NCBI GenBank assembly: GCA_036897485.1
Contig: JAYMTF010001760.1
Span: forward strand, 1 to 21,448
Source: Pelargonium nanum
Lineage: Eukaryota; Streptophyta; Magnoliopsida; Geraniales; Geraniaceae
Reading direction: 5' to 3'
DNA: 21,448 nucleotides
The notes under the pieces are model-generated. The model was not told where the DNA came from. It saw only the letters and a list, made by a program, of their open reading frames with translations, and made no database searches. This document shows positions 1 to 15,380 of the stretch, one piece after another; the stretch's first letter is position 1; each line of letters opens with the position of its first letter. The position numbers and the translations under genes were made by a program.

Positions 1-786
1 CCCCTGGCCGACCCCCCCCCCCCCCCCCCTCGCCATCTCCTTAACCCCTCCCGCCGCCGCCATCCCCACCGTCGCCAGCGCCGTCGCCGCCACCTCCATC
101 ACAAACTGCATTTCCACCACCATCTCATAACAATACACTTTACTATACACTTTCTCCATCACCGGCAAATAAAGAGCAAAAAGAAGTCCGGCGCCGACGG
201 TGCAGAAGAACCCAACAAAGTACTTGCCTTTGCTGACGTGGCTTCGGTCGTGGCCGGAGCCGAGAGCGAGTAGGACGGAGCTGAGGGTGAGGAGGACGAC
301 GCAGTTGAGGTTGGAGAAGGTGATTTTTTGCTTGACGATGAGGACGGAGAGGAGGAGGTTGAAGAGGAGCTGGGAGGAGAGGAGGAGCGAGGAGGTGGAG
401 ACGGGGAGGTAGGAGTTTCCCCACGAGAAGAGGAGGTTGTTGAGGCCCAGAAAGAGGCCGGCGAATACGCAGAAGGCGACGGTTCTTGAGCTGAACCGGG
501 AAAAGGGACGGCGGCGCATGCGGCGGCGGAAGAGGTAAGGGAGGTAGATGGGGAGGAGGAGGAGGGGGAAGCCGGCGGACTGGACCCACGTGGAGACCCA
601 CCTGCTCGAGCCTTTGTGGATGAAGTAGTACTTGGAGAGCAAGCTGGAGGAGAGTGAGCCTAGGAAGAGGCACAGGTAGTTGATCACCAGAAGAGCCATG
701 TAACGCCGGCCGGTCTTGGCCTTGTCGTTGTCTTCTTCTTCTGGATCTTGATTTTCTTGAATTGATGATTCGGAATCGTTACTCAT
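1..786 (-). CDS. Purine permease (PUP) family transporter, 3' part outside the window
   Basis: This is a multi-pass membrane protein of the plant purine permease family (drug/metabolite transporter superfamily). Members move purines, cytokinins and some alkaloids across the plasma or internal membranes. The ATG lies at 786-784 and the frame stays open for 262 codons to the left edge; the family usually has about 350-390 residues, so roughly a third is missing. An acidic soluble N-terminus (residues 1-25) is followed by hydrophobic segments near 30-54, 64-86, 103-122, 132-152, 160-177, 188-209 and 228-247. Family-like patches are SSLLSKYYFIHKG (47-59), LGLNNLLFSWG (113-123) and LPVSTSSLLLSSQLLFN (127-143). 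No intron is needed inside this part. Codons 254-258 are all GGG, from an 18-base G run (C on the plus strand) that looks unlike family sequence and may be an assembly fault. The substrate cannot be told from sequence. It is divergent to MCM6, 1.7 kb away. Confidence 0.88.
   Translation of the reverse strand, partial: MSNDSESSIQENQDPEEEDNDKAKTGRRYMALLVINYLCLFLGSLSSSLLSKYYFIHKGSSRWVSTWVQSAGFPLLLLPIYLPYLFRRRMRRRPFSRFSSRTVAFCVFAGLFLGLNNLLFSWGNSYLPVSTSSLLLSSQLLFNLLLSVLIVKQKITFSNLNCVVLLTLSSVLLALGSGHDRSHVSKGKYFVGFFCTVGAGLLFALYLPVMEKVYSKVYCYEMVVEMQFVMEVAATALATVGMAAAGGVKEMARGGGGGVGQG
12..29. repeat. 18-base poly-C homopolymer
   Basis: An uninterrupted run of 18 C (G on the coding strand of the permease). 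It keeps the permease frame open as five glycine codons, but sits where the family normally has a varied loop after the GG-x-KEM stretch. It could be a true homopolymer or a base-calling or assembly artefact. Confidence 0.95.
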
Positions 787-1813
787 TATTAATGATATGA
801 TGAGCTCTTTTGTTGTTGGTTGTGGTGATGGAATATTTGAGGATCGATGCTGGGAAGACTTTAAGGATTCGCAGATAACGCTGTTATTTGGTTTTTTGAG
901 TTAATACAATAAAATGGATGTGTATGAAGTTTTGGGTTGGGTTGGGTTAGGATGGGAGAGGATCAAATGATTAAGACATGTTAAAATGATGAGTGATTAA
1001 TTATGCATCATTGGTACAAAATGCATGATGAGAATAGTACATTTCAGCTTGGAGTGAGTGGTGCAATATGGGCATATGATTGTGATGATGATGTAGAGTA
1101 GTGTGCACTATAAATGCGCATATTATATGTTTATGGTCATATGGTGTGGTGTGCAACTGTGCATTATAGTAGTACTAGTACATGATATGATGTGATGAAG
1201 TGAACATATGAAAGAGGAGCTTGGTGAATGGGTGTTTTCAGATATGATGTTGATAATGAAAATGGATAAGATCATGTAAAAGACATTGGTGTAGAAATGG
1301 AGAGACAAATGGCAAATGTAGGATACATGCAAAAATAGTGCATGTAGAAGACGAAGAAATTAAAGAAGTATGAATATTCCGTGTACACACATAGGAGTAG
1401 TTTTATAATTTATACAATACAAAGCAATATTGGTGTAATGAGGACAGGTGGTGCATTTATACATTGCATTTGCACTTGCCAACCTTTTCTCGTGCTGTTT
1501 TTTCTTGGCTCTAGCTAGTTGTTTATTTATTTTGATTTGGCTTGGACTGTCTCGCATGATCACATGTATATATAATGCATTGATGACTAGTACTGCATTG
1601 CTGCCATGCCACCGGCTATCTTAAAATGTTTGATAGGTTTCATGTATACAAATGTATTTGATACTCTCTTTATCTTTTGTTTTGGATCATTAATTATATG
1701 TATGTATAAAAAAATTACTATAAACCTAATAAAATTTGTCCTATGTCAAACCAACAAAATAGTGTCGCCATATAAAAATTCACAAATACACGCCTAAGTA
1801 AATTTGTAGTAGC
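787..1813. other. Intergenic region upstream of the permease, no gene seen
   Basis: AT-rich DNA upstream of the minus-strand permease start. It should hold that gene's promoter and 5' UTR, but I could not fix a TATA box or start site. The open frames here are short, of biased composition and resemble no family I know. Confidence 0.6.
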
Positions 1814-1920
1814 AAAGTGACTTGCTGGTTCCGAACATTTCGATGAGATATCATAACACCAAAAGTGACTTACTGGATTCGAATATTTCAATGAGATATC
1901 ATAACACCAAAAGTGACTTA
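1814..1920. repeat. 48-bp tandem repeat, about 2.2 copies
   Basis: The block starting AAAGTGACTT recurs at 1814, 1862 and 1910, a period of 48. Copies one and two differ by only a few substitutions (for example GCTGGTTCCGAACATTTCG against ACTGGATTCGAATATTTCA), and the third is cut after 11 bases. The minus-strand open frame across it simply shows the repeat in protein form and is not a gene. Confidence 0.88.
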
Positions 1921-2028
1921 GCATAAGCAAAATATTTATTGGCTTAAAATTATTGCTCAAATAGATTATAAAACCCCTCAAAAAAAGATTAGAAAAGCTT
2001 ATTAAAAAGAAATGATAAAAGGAGCTAG

Positions 2029-2234
2029 TAAATGGAGGCCGTCTAGCGCAACGGTCGTGACACATATTTTCATGTAAAAGGTCGTGGGTTCAACTTTCAT
2101 TGCATCGGGTGAGGTAAGATTTTGAATTAAAAGGGGAAAGCTACTCCTACAGTATAGCTCAAATAATTAAAAACAAATCTTGATCATCCTGTAGAGATGA
2201 CTTTAAAAAAAATAATAAATAATAAATGGAGGCC
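2029..2234 (+). mobile_element. tRNA-derived SINE with 12-bp target-site duplication
   Basis: A short RNA polymerase III-type retroposon. The 12-mer TAAATGGAGGCC occurs at 2029-2040 and 2223-2234. Between the copies are a tRNA-like A box (TAGCGCAACGG, 2044-2054), a B box (GGTTCAACTTT, 2087-2097) 43 bases further on, an unrelated body, and an A-rich 3' end (about 2204-2222). The tRNA-like part reads from about 2037, so the duplication may really be 8-12 bp. It carries no protein, and a LINE would have supplied its reverse transcriptase. It lies about 115 bp upstream of the MCM6 E2F sites, and its downstream repeat provides the first bases of a GGCCCA motif at 2231-2236. Confidence 0.82.
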
Positions 2235-2319
2235 CATATCTGAGGTAAAATCTAGATAAGCTATGGATCATACTGGACAAAATAAAACCGCCCATATATG
2301 ATGTGGGTGGCACCGGTCC

Positions 2320-2325
2320 GGCCCA
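2320..2325 (+). promoter_or_regulatory. Site II-like element (GGCCCA) of the MCM6 promoter
   Basis: GGCCCA is the complement of TGGGCC, the plant site II motif known from proliferation genes such as PCNA and bound by TCP factors. Another copy lies at 2231-2236. The motif is short, so the call rests on its position beside the E2F sites and telo-box. Confidence 0.4.
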
Positions 2326-2350
2326 GCTCTGTACCATGAGAAGGGTGCAT

Positions 2351-2362
2351 TTTGGCGGGAAA
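2351..2362 (+). promoter_or_regulatory. E2F site of the MCM6 promoter
   Basis: TTTGGCGGGAAA fits the E2F/DP consensus (TTTSSCGC-like, WTTSSCSS in plants) and lies 158 bp before the MCM6 ATG. E2F control of MCM genes at G1/S is well established in plants and animals. Confidence 0.8.
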
Positions 2363-2374
2363 CCCCTGCTTATC

Positions 2375-2383
2375 TTCCCGCCA
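2375..2383 (-). promoter_or_regulatory. Second, inverted E2F site of the MCM6 promoter
   Basis: TTCCCGCCA on the plus strand is TGGCGGGAA on the minus strand, the same core as the site at 2351, facing it 12 bases away. Paired opposed E2F sites favour cell-cycle control. Confidence 0.78.
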
Positions 2384-2413
2384 CCGAGACTGGCTATGAG
2401 ATCTCAACAAAAC

Positions 2414-2421
2414 TAGGGTTT
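2414..2421 (-). promoter_or_regulatory. Telo-box near the MCM6 transcription start
   Basis: TAGGGTTT here reads AAACCCTA on the minus strand, the plant telo-box. It is common close to the start site of genes for replication and translation, and often acts with site II or E2F elements. The transcription start is probably nearby (about 2395-2420). No ATG lies between it and the MCM6 start codon. Confidence 0.6.
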
Positions 2422-2519
2422 TTGCATCAATTCCGTTCCAGTGAAGAGCTTGGAGCCAGAGCTCGGAAGAGTAGACGACAATCAAGCCCTCTGTTATCGG
2501 AGTCTGGATTTAAACTACA

Positions 2520-8733
<6,214 letters not shown>

Positions 8734-9399
8734 TGTAGCTAGCAATGTTTACTACCAAAATTGTTATAGTTATACATGTGTACTAGGTAATTATTGTAGT
8801 TGAGAATGAGTTGAATTTGGTGTGGTATTATAGTTGTGCAACCAATGATTGACAATGTTAGCCTATAACCTCACTGAATTGAATTGATGCTTCATTAGAA
8901 AGTTATGGTTTTTAGTAATGCTAAAAGCTTATTCTTCTTGTTCTTATTTGTTTTTAGTTTTCTGGGAAAAAAAATAATGGTGAAGAAAGCATGTTGGGAT
9001 AAGTTTGTATTTAAATTAATGGAGGAGGCAATGAATGATTTGTTAGATGAAATTGTTGGGAAACATGTCACCAAGTTGGATAATTTGCTTAATTAAGGTT
9101 CTAATGCTACAAAACTGGAGTCATTATCAACAACAGAAGAGTTTTGCACTCAATCTCTAAATTACGTCACACACATTTAATATTTTCCCCCTTTTCTTAT
9201 CAGTATTATTTCTTTGTAGATTAGTCATTAACGAAAGCAATTCGTATTTGAATGGATTTTTCTTCTCAAATTTCTATTGACTTCCTCATTTCATTAATAG
9301 TTCATCTTGAATTATTATTATTTTGGCAGCAAAAAGCTTAGATGATAGTACAGATGCAAATTTAGGAACCATTATAAATCAAATAAAAATTTAAATATT
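8734..9399. other. MCM6 3' flank
   Basis: Expected 3' UTR and polyadenylation region of MCM6 (roughly to 8.9 kb), then AT-rich DNA. A 63-codon open frame at 8905-9096 has a hydrophobic start and a charged end (MEEAMNDLLDEIVGKHV) but no family I recognise, and I do not call it a gene. Confidence 0.55.
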
Positions 9400-10540
9400 A
9401 GTAAAGTTTAAACCCAAATAGTGGTATGCCACACCAATGCCACCGACTTGGTCCAATCAGGTTGAACCGGTCTGACCATTTCAGACCATTCCTCAGCCGA
9501 AATCAATTACATATTAATTACTTTAGAGCATTTTACCCCATTAACCCTATTTTCAGCCTAATTCGATCTCTTCATACTCATATTTGGGACTTCTGAGACC
9601 TAATTTTAGTCCCTCGAAGGTCCGCCCATATTAAATGGTCAACGTTGCCTATTTAGCCCCCATCAAGATTCCTATAAAAGGACATATATTGATCCCCTCT
9701 AAGGCCATAACCACCTAGAAATGAGTCACTCACCCTTTATATGACTCTATTTCATGGACCTCTTCACAAACCTTTGTCCCTTTCATAAAACTACACATGA
9801 GACCTCTTAACTTCATGATCCTATACATGGAACGATAATGCCTCATTGGCGCACCTCCAAGGCATCCATGACCACATTCTCATTTTGTCCAAGTCGAGCC
9901 TTGGACCCATAGCCACTCGGGTCACTAAGGTATTGAGCTACCTTGGTCTCTAAGTCTTTTCTAGACAAAGTACGCTTAATTGGTAACCTCTAGTACCCTT
10001 GTATTACACCATATGGGTAAGTGCGCGTGAAGATCATGGATATTGTACACCTTGAGGCAATCTACCAGACTTGTCTCTCGAGACACCCTATGGTCTTCAT
10101 GTCTCAATTGCTCTACAATGGTGATATTATCATATCCTCATCACACTGACATCGTCGCCATGTCATTAACGGGCCCTAGTGCCCATCATCTTGACATTAC
10201 TCTTAGGTCACCATGACATCATCACGACATAAATGTGAAATCATTAAAGCCCACTTGTCACTACCAACAATCAATAACAAGGCGACACATCACCCCTTAC
10301 ATCTTCATTTTTGTGATAAAAATACCCTCTCAAGCTGTGAGGTATGGATCATTTTTTCACATTTGAGATTCATTTGTGTCATTCACACAATTCATGTCTC
10401 TCAAATTTGCTCTAGAATTCACACATTGATACACCCTTATTTCACGAGGGTAGAGATGTTTACTCCCACACCTAAGGTGAAATTCAGGACCTCCGCCCTA
10501 AGTTGTACTTAACATTGTGCTCTACTTTGATGCATATGTT
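9400..10540 (+). mobile_element. Decayed LTR-retrotransposon-like block (possible solo LTR)
   Basis: A stretch of about 1.1 kb with a base make-up unlike its neighbours: more C on the plus strand, few A/T runs. It holds a TATA-type box (CTATAAAAGG, 9672-9681) followed by long CT/CA-rich untranslated-like sequence, as in plant LTRs with a promoter and R-U5 part. No reverse transcriptase, integrase, primer-binding site or clear TG...CA ends with duplication were found, so the limits are approximate and the class is an inference. Confidence 0.4.
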
Positions 10541-11657
10541 TTAGATACTCAAATCCAAGTTCACTCTCAACGAAAATATAGCTCAAGAAAATACTAAGTG
10601 TGAAAACTCATCTCCAAAACTTCTACATTCACAATACTCTTACAATTACGCGCATATCAATACTTGTTTGATTTTGGGTCAGAAGGACGTATATTCAAAA
10701 GATATAGTACGTAAACGGGTCCAGGCAATATTTCTAAACCTCAACATGGACAATTAAGCATGTATTTAGAATTCATTGTTTCCTTGAACCATCAATATTG
10801 TGATCATGATATTGTTAATTTTCTCATTCAAGATTTGCTTAAATTATCTTGACTATCAATGATTGGAGGATAAAAAAGAATTGTAGAGAATCATTATGTG
10901 AATAATTATTTATGTGACGAGATCTAATTGTAGAATACATGATTGAACTCATATCAATGATCAGCGTAATTATATATCAAAATTGTATTAACCAACGAAC
11001 GAAATTGAACTCATCCATAATTGACATTCTTTCCTTTTTCATCATTCAGAATTTAGAATGGAAAGCTTGTCTTTGTTTGAGGTTAGAAATACAAACAAAA
11101 TGCAAGAGTGGGAGGTCAAAACCTTTGAACAAATGGAAGAAGTGGAGTGGATTGCAGTTTTGAATTTGATTGAGGCAAGGCTGGCTTGATTGGCTTATCA
11201 CCAAAGACAACAAGTCATGAGCTGAACTAATTAATATTATATCATTATTTGTATGTCCTATTTCTAATACAATATATAGTAGTTTAAGGGTTTGCTGGAA
11301 ACTGATATCAATCAATATATAATATATTCTTTAAAAATACAAGTACTATATGTTTTTATTAATTAACTAATAATGGATTGGAATCAATAAATAAGAAAAA
11401 TGGGTTGAGGACGACAACCAAATGAGATATATATGGAGAGAGAGTGATATTGGACCAAACCCATCAAATCAAGATTTTGATTGCTTTGTATTGTATTTTA
11501 TTTTATTGTGATCCCACAAACTATTGATTCACTTACAAAAATCAATCTCTACTTGTAACTTTAGTCCCTACCTATGCTATATGGAATATTACCATTTTAC
11601 GTTTCACAATATCATGGAAGTCTTGGTAGATAATATTAATACTGAATCTACTACTAT
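10541..11657. other. Intergenic AT-rich stretch, no gene seen
   Basis: No credible coding region. The opposed open frames around 10939-11315 are short, cover the same bases and match no family I know. No bounded repeat was found. Confidence 0.55.
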
Positions 11658-11765
11658 TGGCCGAGCGTTATAGGCGCTTGTGCACAATCGTGAGGTCTCG
11701 AGTTTGAGGCACCTCTAAGGACATTAGGCTTAGGTGTGTGTTGTAATAGTTTGTGATTAATATAT
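11658..11765 (+). mobile_element. Second tRNA-like SINE fragment
   Basis: The sequence TGGCCGAGCGTTATAGGCG (11658-11676) closely resembles the 5' part of a class II (Leu/Ser-type) tRNA with its A box. A degenerate B box, AGTTTGAGGCA, begins at 11701, 43 bases after the A-box part starts, and AT-rich sequence follows. It cannot fold as a true tRNA gene. AATATTAATACTGA before it and ATTAATAATACAGTGA after it are similar but not a clean target duplication, so the ends are uncertain. Confidence 0.5.
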
Positions 11766-12965
11766 TAATAATACAGTGAGAATCATAAAGTGAAGATTTT
11801 GTACATCAATCGGATTTCATATTAGTTTTAAAGGTTATATATAAATTGCTAGTAGTAGTCCACTAGCTCTTGGAAGGATATTGGTAAAATCTCAAGGTCT
11901 AGGTAAAAATCAGCAATGTGTTCTGAGGGAGGACCTTGGAGAAATGGTTTGTCTAGTTCACTTCGAGTGTGAGAATATGAATCCCTATAAAATTTCTGTA
12001 ACAATGCAAAGGTAATGTAGAAATAATGGAAGGAAATGTCTAACCTTCACTGCATTATAAGAAATTGATAACTATACTCATTGCAGGGGATAATATCATC
12101 CTAATATCTGATTAGACAAAGATGAAATCATACAGACGATTTCGACTCGATTTTTTTTAATGGGAGCATGCATGTCAAGTCATGAGGTGGCTCAAATCAC
12201 AAGCTCGCTACGTCAGTGACGATTGATCAACTAAGTTATGGAATTTTATATAACATTTAATTCTTTTGTTGCATGCTAATGAATTGGGCTTGCCTCAACT
12301 CAATGGATTCATTGGGGAAACACAGTTTTTGACCTTCTCATTGACAATTGCATTGGATTAAATAGAAAGATGATGGAAAAGTAGAAGGTAAGGAAATTAA
12401 GGAGAAAATTCATTCCCTCCATGGTGTTTAATTTAAGCAAAGTGTAATAATCCTCTTTGTCACTTCAATTGTCAAATACAGTTTGGGTTTGGAGGGTTAG
12501 GGATAAGGGAAGGATGATACTAGGAATAGGATAGACAAGAATGAGTTGACAAAAGGGACAACCAAAACAACCACATTTATGTCAATATATGATTACACCT
12601 TACCTTATATTCATTCTTCCACACATCTTTTTTACCTTAATACATTTTTTAAGTGAAAATTATAATTATTTGCAATCTAAATTATTTAATCTTTCCTTTT
12701 CAAAATGTTTTGAGATCTGCGAGTTAATGATTATTACAATGAGAAATAATTAGAAGTTATTGAGTAAAACTTCAATTATGTATTTTTGTTTTTTTCTTCA
12801 GTAAACAAGCGCTCAACTTTGAGATCTTTTACTTGTACAAATGAAGTCTCATTTATTCAAGATTTCACGTCTAGTATAATTTGTATTTTTTGAAGGTTCA
12901 GAAGTTCCAAATAATAATAATTGAGTTTTAGTACCGAATGAAACTAGTCAATCCTGGGAACTGTA
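11766..12965. other. Intergenic stretch, no gene seen
   Basis: AT-rich DNA without a supported gene, RNA gene or bounded repeat. Confidence 0.55.
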
Positions 12966-13008
12966 TACTTCCTTCGTTCCAATATAAGTTTCTTGTTTAT
13001 CTTGTATT

Positions 13009-13214
13009 TTGACCCAAAATAAGTGTACTTTTCTTTTTTTAGTAAGTTTTTATGTACGATATACTATTATTGTTTATATAATAAGTTAGTCAATATTCCT
13101 TTATTAAGTTTGTTACAACAAGGATATAAGAATAAATATACAAATACAACACTGATTAATTTCTCCTTAATTTTTCTCAAAATAGAAACCAATACACTCA
13201 TTTTGAAACATAAA
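13009..13214. mobile_element. MITE copy 1 (short inverted-repeat element)
   Basis: The left end GACCCAAAATAAGTGTA (13011-13027) and the complement of the right end, GTTTCAAAATGAGTGTA, are an imperfect inverted pair about 200 bp apart. The outer sequence from 12966 (ACTTCCTTCGTTCCAATAT) resembles the ends of plant Stowaway/mariner-type MITEs, so the original element may have been longer on the left. It has no coding capacity. Confidence 0.55.
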
Positions 13215-13505
13215 GTATTTGACAGAAAAAAAACAACAAAATTGATAACAAAGGCTTGAATATTGAAAACCATCAATCTTACCAAATAAGTAACAATTGT
13301 AGTTCATGTAAGATTTTCCAAGAAGTAACATATGAACTCTTATTATAAAAGTATCTTGACTATGCTACCAAGTAATGTATGAATTCACATCACAACCTTT
13401 TTTTATGAATATAAAAGAACTTTCAAGAACTTTTATATTTTTTACAATAAAAACTATTCTCTTAACCTCAAAATATTCGAGTATCATATTATTATTCTGA
13501 ACTTT

Positions 13506-13665
13506 TGTCTCAAAATGAGTGTCATCTTTCTCATTTTTAAAAGTTAGTCATGAATAAACTGTCAAAAACACGCGATCAGAAGAACACAAGAGTAAATATA
13601 CAACACTACTAATTTTCCTAAAAAAAAATCTCAAAATAGAAACAAAAACAATCATTCTAAGACTG
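13506..13665. mobile_element. MITE copy 2, related to copy 1
   Basis: It begins GTCTCAAAATGAGTGTC and ends with the complement of AGTCTTAGAATGATTGTT. The interior shares AGTAAATATACAA, an ACACTACTAATTT-like block and CTCAAAATAGAAAC with copy 1 in the same order. The two are diverged members of one family inserted in the same orientation 500 bp apart. This copy is about 40 bases shorter. Confidence 0.55.
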
Positions 13666-13945
13666 TATCAGTTGGAAGAAGACAGTGAAATTACAAGAGG
13701 AGGAAGGAGGTGGTGAGGTCAAAATAGTAAATTGTAACAGAGTAAAACCCCACCAGAAAAACAAATCCATGTTCCTTGTCTCCCTCTTCTTCTTCTTCTT
13801 TCATCTTCCAATTTTGATAGCTTGTATCTATGACTATGGCCATGTGCATAACATAAAACATGGCATCAACATTTGTCCTCAATCACTGTTCCTCCAATTC
13901 TATTGACCAATGATGGCTTCTTTGTAATATCAACCCACCAGCGAA

Positions 13946-13955
13946 GCCACGTGGG
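13946..13955. promoter_or_regulatory. G-box upstream of the PCaP1-like gene
   Basis: GCCACGTGGG contains the CACGTG core bound by plant bZIP and bHLH factors. It lies about 350 bp before the likely transcription start. Function is inferred from motif and position only. Confidence 0.4.
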
Positions 13956-14264
13956 TGAGCCTCAAGCTCCAATTGGCTCTCACAACAAAACAACAACCAC
14001 ACCAATTCACAAAAACCCAATTAAGCAACATAATGACTTGTTTATAATTTCGTGTTATATTTGTTACAGATCACCATCACAGTGTTTCATGGCCCCACTT
14101 CTCATTTTTGCCACCTCTCAATCCAGCTGTCACCTCCCCACCACTTTTCTCTCCCCATTTTGCCCCTCCCTCCCCCAATCATTGCTCCTCATGTCAATGC
14201 TGTGGTGGTTGGGGTGTTTTGGTAATATAGGTGCAACCAGAGGGGCTCTCTGGTGGCAGATATG

Positions 14265-14474
14265 TCTATATGATGATGCCAAGCTCTCTAGCAATAGCAT
14301 TAATTGGGAGAGACAGTTGGCTTTCAACAGTTCGGAGAAGAGACACAGAGATATTGCTTGCAAGAATATGTAAGTAGCTCACAAAACACAAACCAGATAG
14401 AGAAATATTTGTTTCTTGTTTTTCCATGATATTTTCTTGTCTAACTGTTTGTTTTCTTCTGTTTTTCTCTTAGT
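14265..14474 (+). promoter_or_regulatory. Probable TATA box and 5' UTR intron of the PCaP1-like gene
   Basis: CTATATGATG near 14267 may be the TATA element. A leader exon would run from about 14300 to 14369. A strong donor, GTAAGTA, starts at 14370, and a pyrimidine-rich tract ends with TCTTAG at 14473, 28 bases before the ATG. A 5' UTR intron of about 104 bases is therefore likely; only a transcript can confirm it. Confidence 0.5.
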
Positions 14475-14501
14475 TTTGATTTCATATTGTTCTAAGAAAA
14501 C

Positions 14502-15380
14502 ATGGGTTACTGGAAATCCAAGGTTCTTCCTAAGATCAAGAAGGTGTTTGAGAACAATAGCAGTACCAAAAAAGCTGCTGCTGCTGAGGTTTCCAAGTCC
14601 TTTGATGAATCCAAGGTGGCTGTTTTTTTAATGCTCTTCTTTTATCTGTTTTCTTTTCATTCAACTTTCAAAAGTAATAACATGTTTGTTTGGTTCTTGG
14701 CTTTAGGAGGATATCAACAAGGAGTTTGAGGAGAAGAAGGCTGATCTCCAGCCTAAAGTGCTCGAAATCTACGAAGCTTCCTCAGTCGAAGTCAAGGTTT
14801 GTGTTTGATTCTATAAGGATCGAGATTCGAGTATATATCATGTTGTTTGATTCTGGTTTTGATCATTTTGAATTGAAACAGACTTTGGTTAAGGAACCCA
14901 AGGAGGCTGGACTCAAGAAACACTCAGCTGCAGTTCAGAAGTTCCTAGAGGAGCTTCACAAGATTGGTATGGATCGTCTTTGTTTCTTTTGGGAACAAAC
15001 AAAGATCATGGGGCGTGTACTTACTTAACTGAGTCCTGTTTTTCTTTTCATGAACAGAGTTCCCGGGATCAAAACCAGTAGTGGAAGCATCTTCCAAATT
15101 TGGTCCACACATGGTGTCAGGACCAGTCTTCTTCGTATTCGAGAAGGTGTCCACGTTCATAGTCGTGGAAGAGAAAGTGGAGGCTCCGGCGACGGAAGCA
15201 ACCACAGCTGGAGAAGAAACCAGCGGCACAGAGAAGGAGATAGTGGTTGAGGAGGAGAAGAAAGAAGAGGTGATAGAGGTAGCTGAGAAGGCGGTTGAAA
15301 TCGCAGAGCCGGCAGAAGCAGCCCCGGCTGAGGCAGCAGCCAAGGTGGAGGAAGCAAAAGCAGAAGCACCAAAACCTTGA
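14502..15380 (+). CDS. PCAP1: Plasma-membrane-associated cation-binding protein, DREPP family
   Basis: A plant-specific peripheral protein of the plasma membrane. In Arabidopsis, PCaP1 binds Ca2+/calmodulin, phosphoinositides and copper, and affects stomata, pathogen response and the cytoskeleton. Coding exons 14502-14615, 14707-14796, 14882-14966 and 15058-15380 join into 203 residues, slightly shorter than the Arabidopsis protein. The start MGYWKSK carries the family's Gly2 N-myristoylation signal followed by a lysine-rich stretch (K5, K7, K11, K13, K14) for acidic lipids. The helical middle (about 39-96) is charged, and FPGSKPV and PHMVSGPVFFVFEKVS are family signatures. From about residue 125 the tail is a low-complexity Glu/Ala/Val/Pro sequence, as usual for DREPP proteins and the least conserved part. 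The symbol is by family likeness; other DREPP paralogues are possible. Confidence 0.93.

Noticed and set aside
143-673. 176-codon minus-strand frame rich in Pro and Leu
   Set aside because: It is another frame of the purine permease coding sequence on the same strand. The permease frame has the membrane segments and family patches; this one is proline/leucine low complexity.
1718-2065. 115-codon minus-strand frame with an internal repeat (HFWCYDIS)
   Set aside because: The protein repeat only mirrors the 48-bp DNA repeat, and the frame also runs into the SINE. No family likeness.
2037-2110. Possible tRNA gene
   Set aside because: A and B boxes are present but the arms do not pair as a tRNA. 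With the A-rich tail and flanking duplication, a SINE explains it better.
8905-9096. 63-codon frame after MCM6
   Set aside because: Short, hydrophobic then charged, no known family and no promoter or splice context. It may be chance or an old fragment.
10213-10512. 99-codon plus-strand frame
   Set aside because: It lies in the LTR-like block, is rich in His, Ile and Ser, and has no motif. It probably arises by chance from C/A-rich untranslated-like DNA.
11658-11730. Possible tRNA-Leu or tRNA-Ser gene
   Set aside because: Only the 5' part resembles a tRNA. The B box is degenerate and no acceptor stem closes.
13873-14373. 166-codon plus-strand frame upstream of the PCaP1-like gene
   Set aside because: It spans the promoter and leader of that gene, ends at the likely 5' UTR donor and resembles no protein family.
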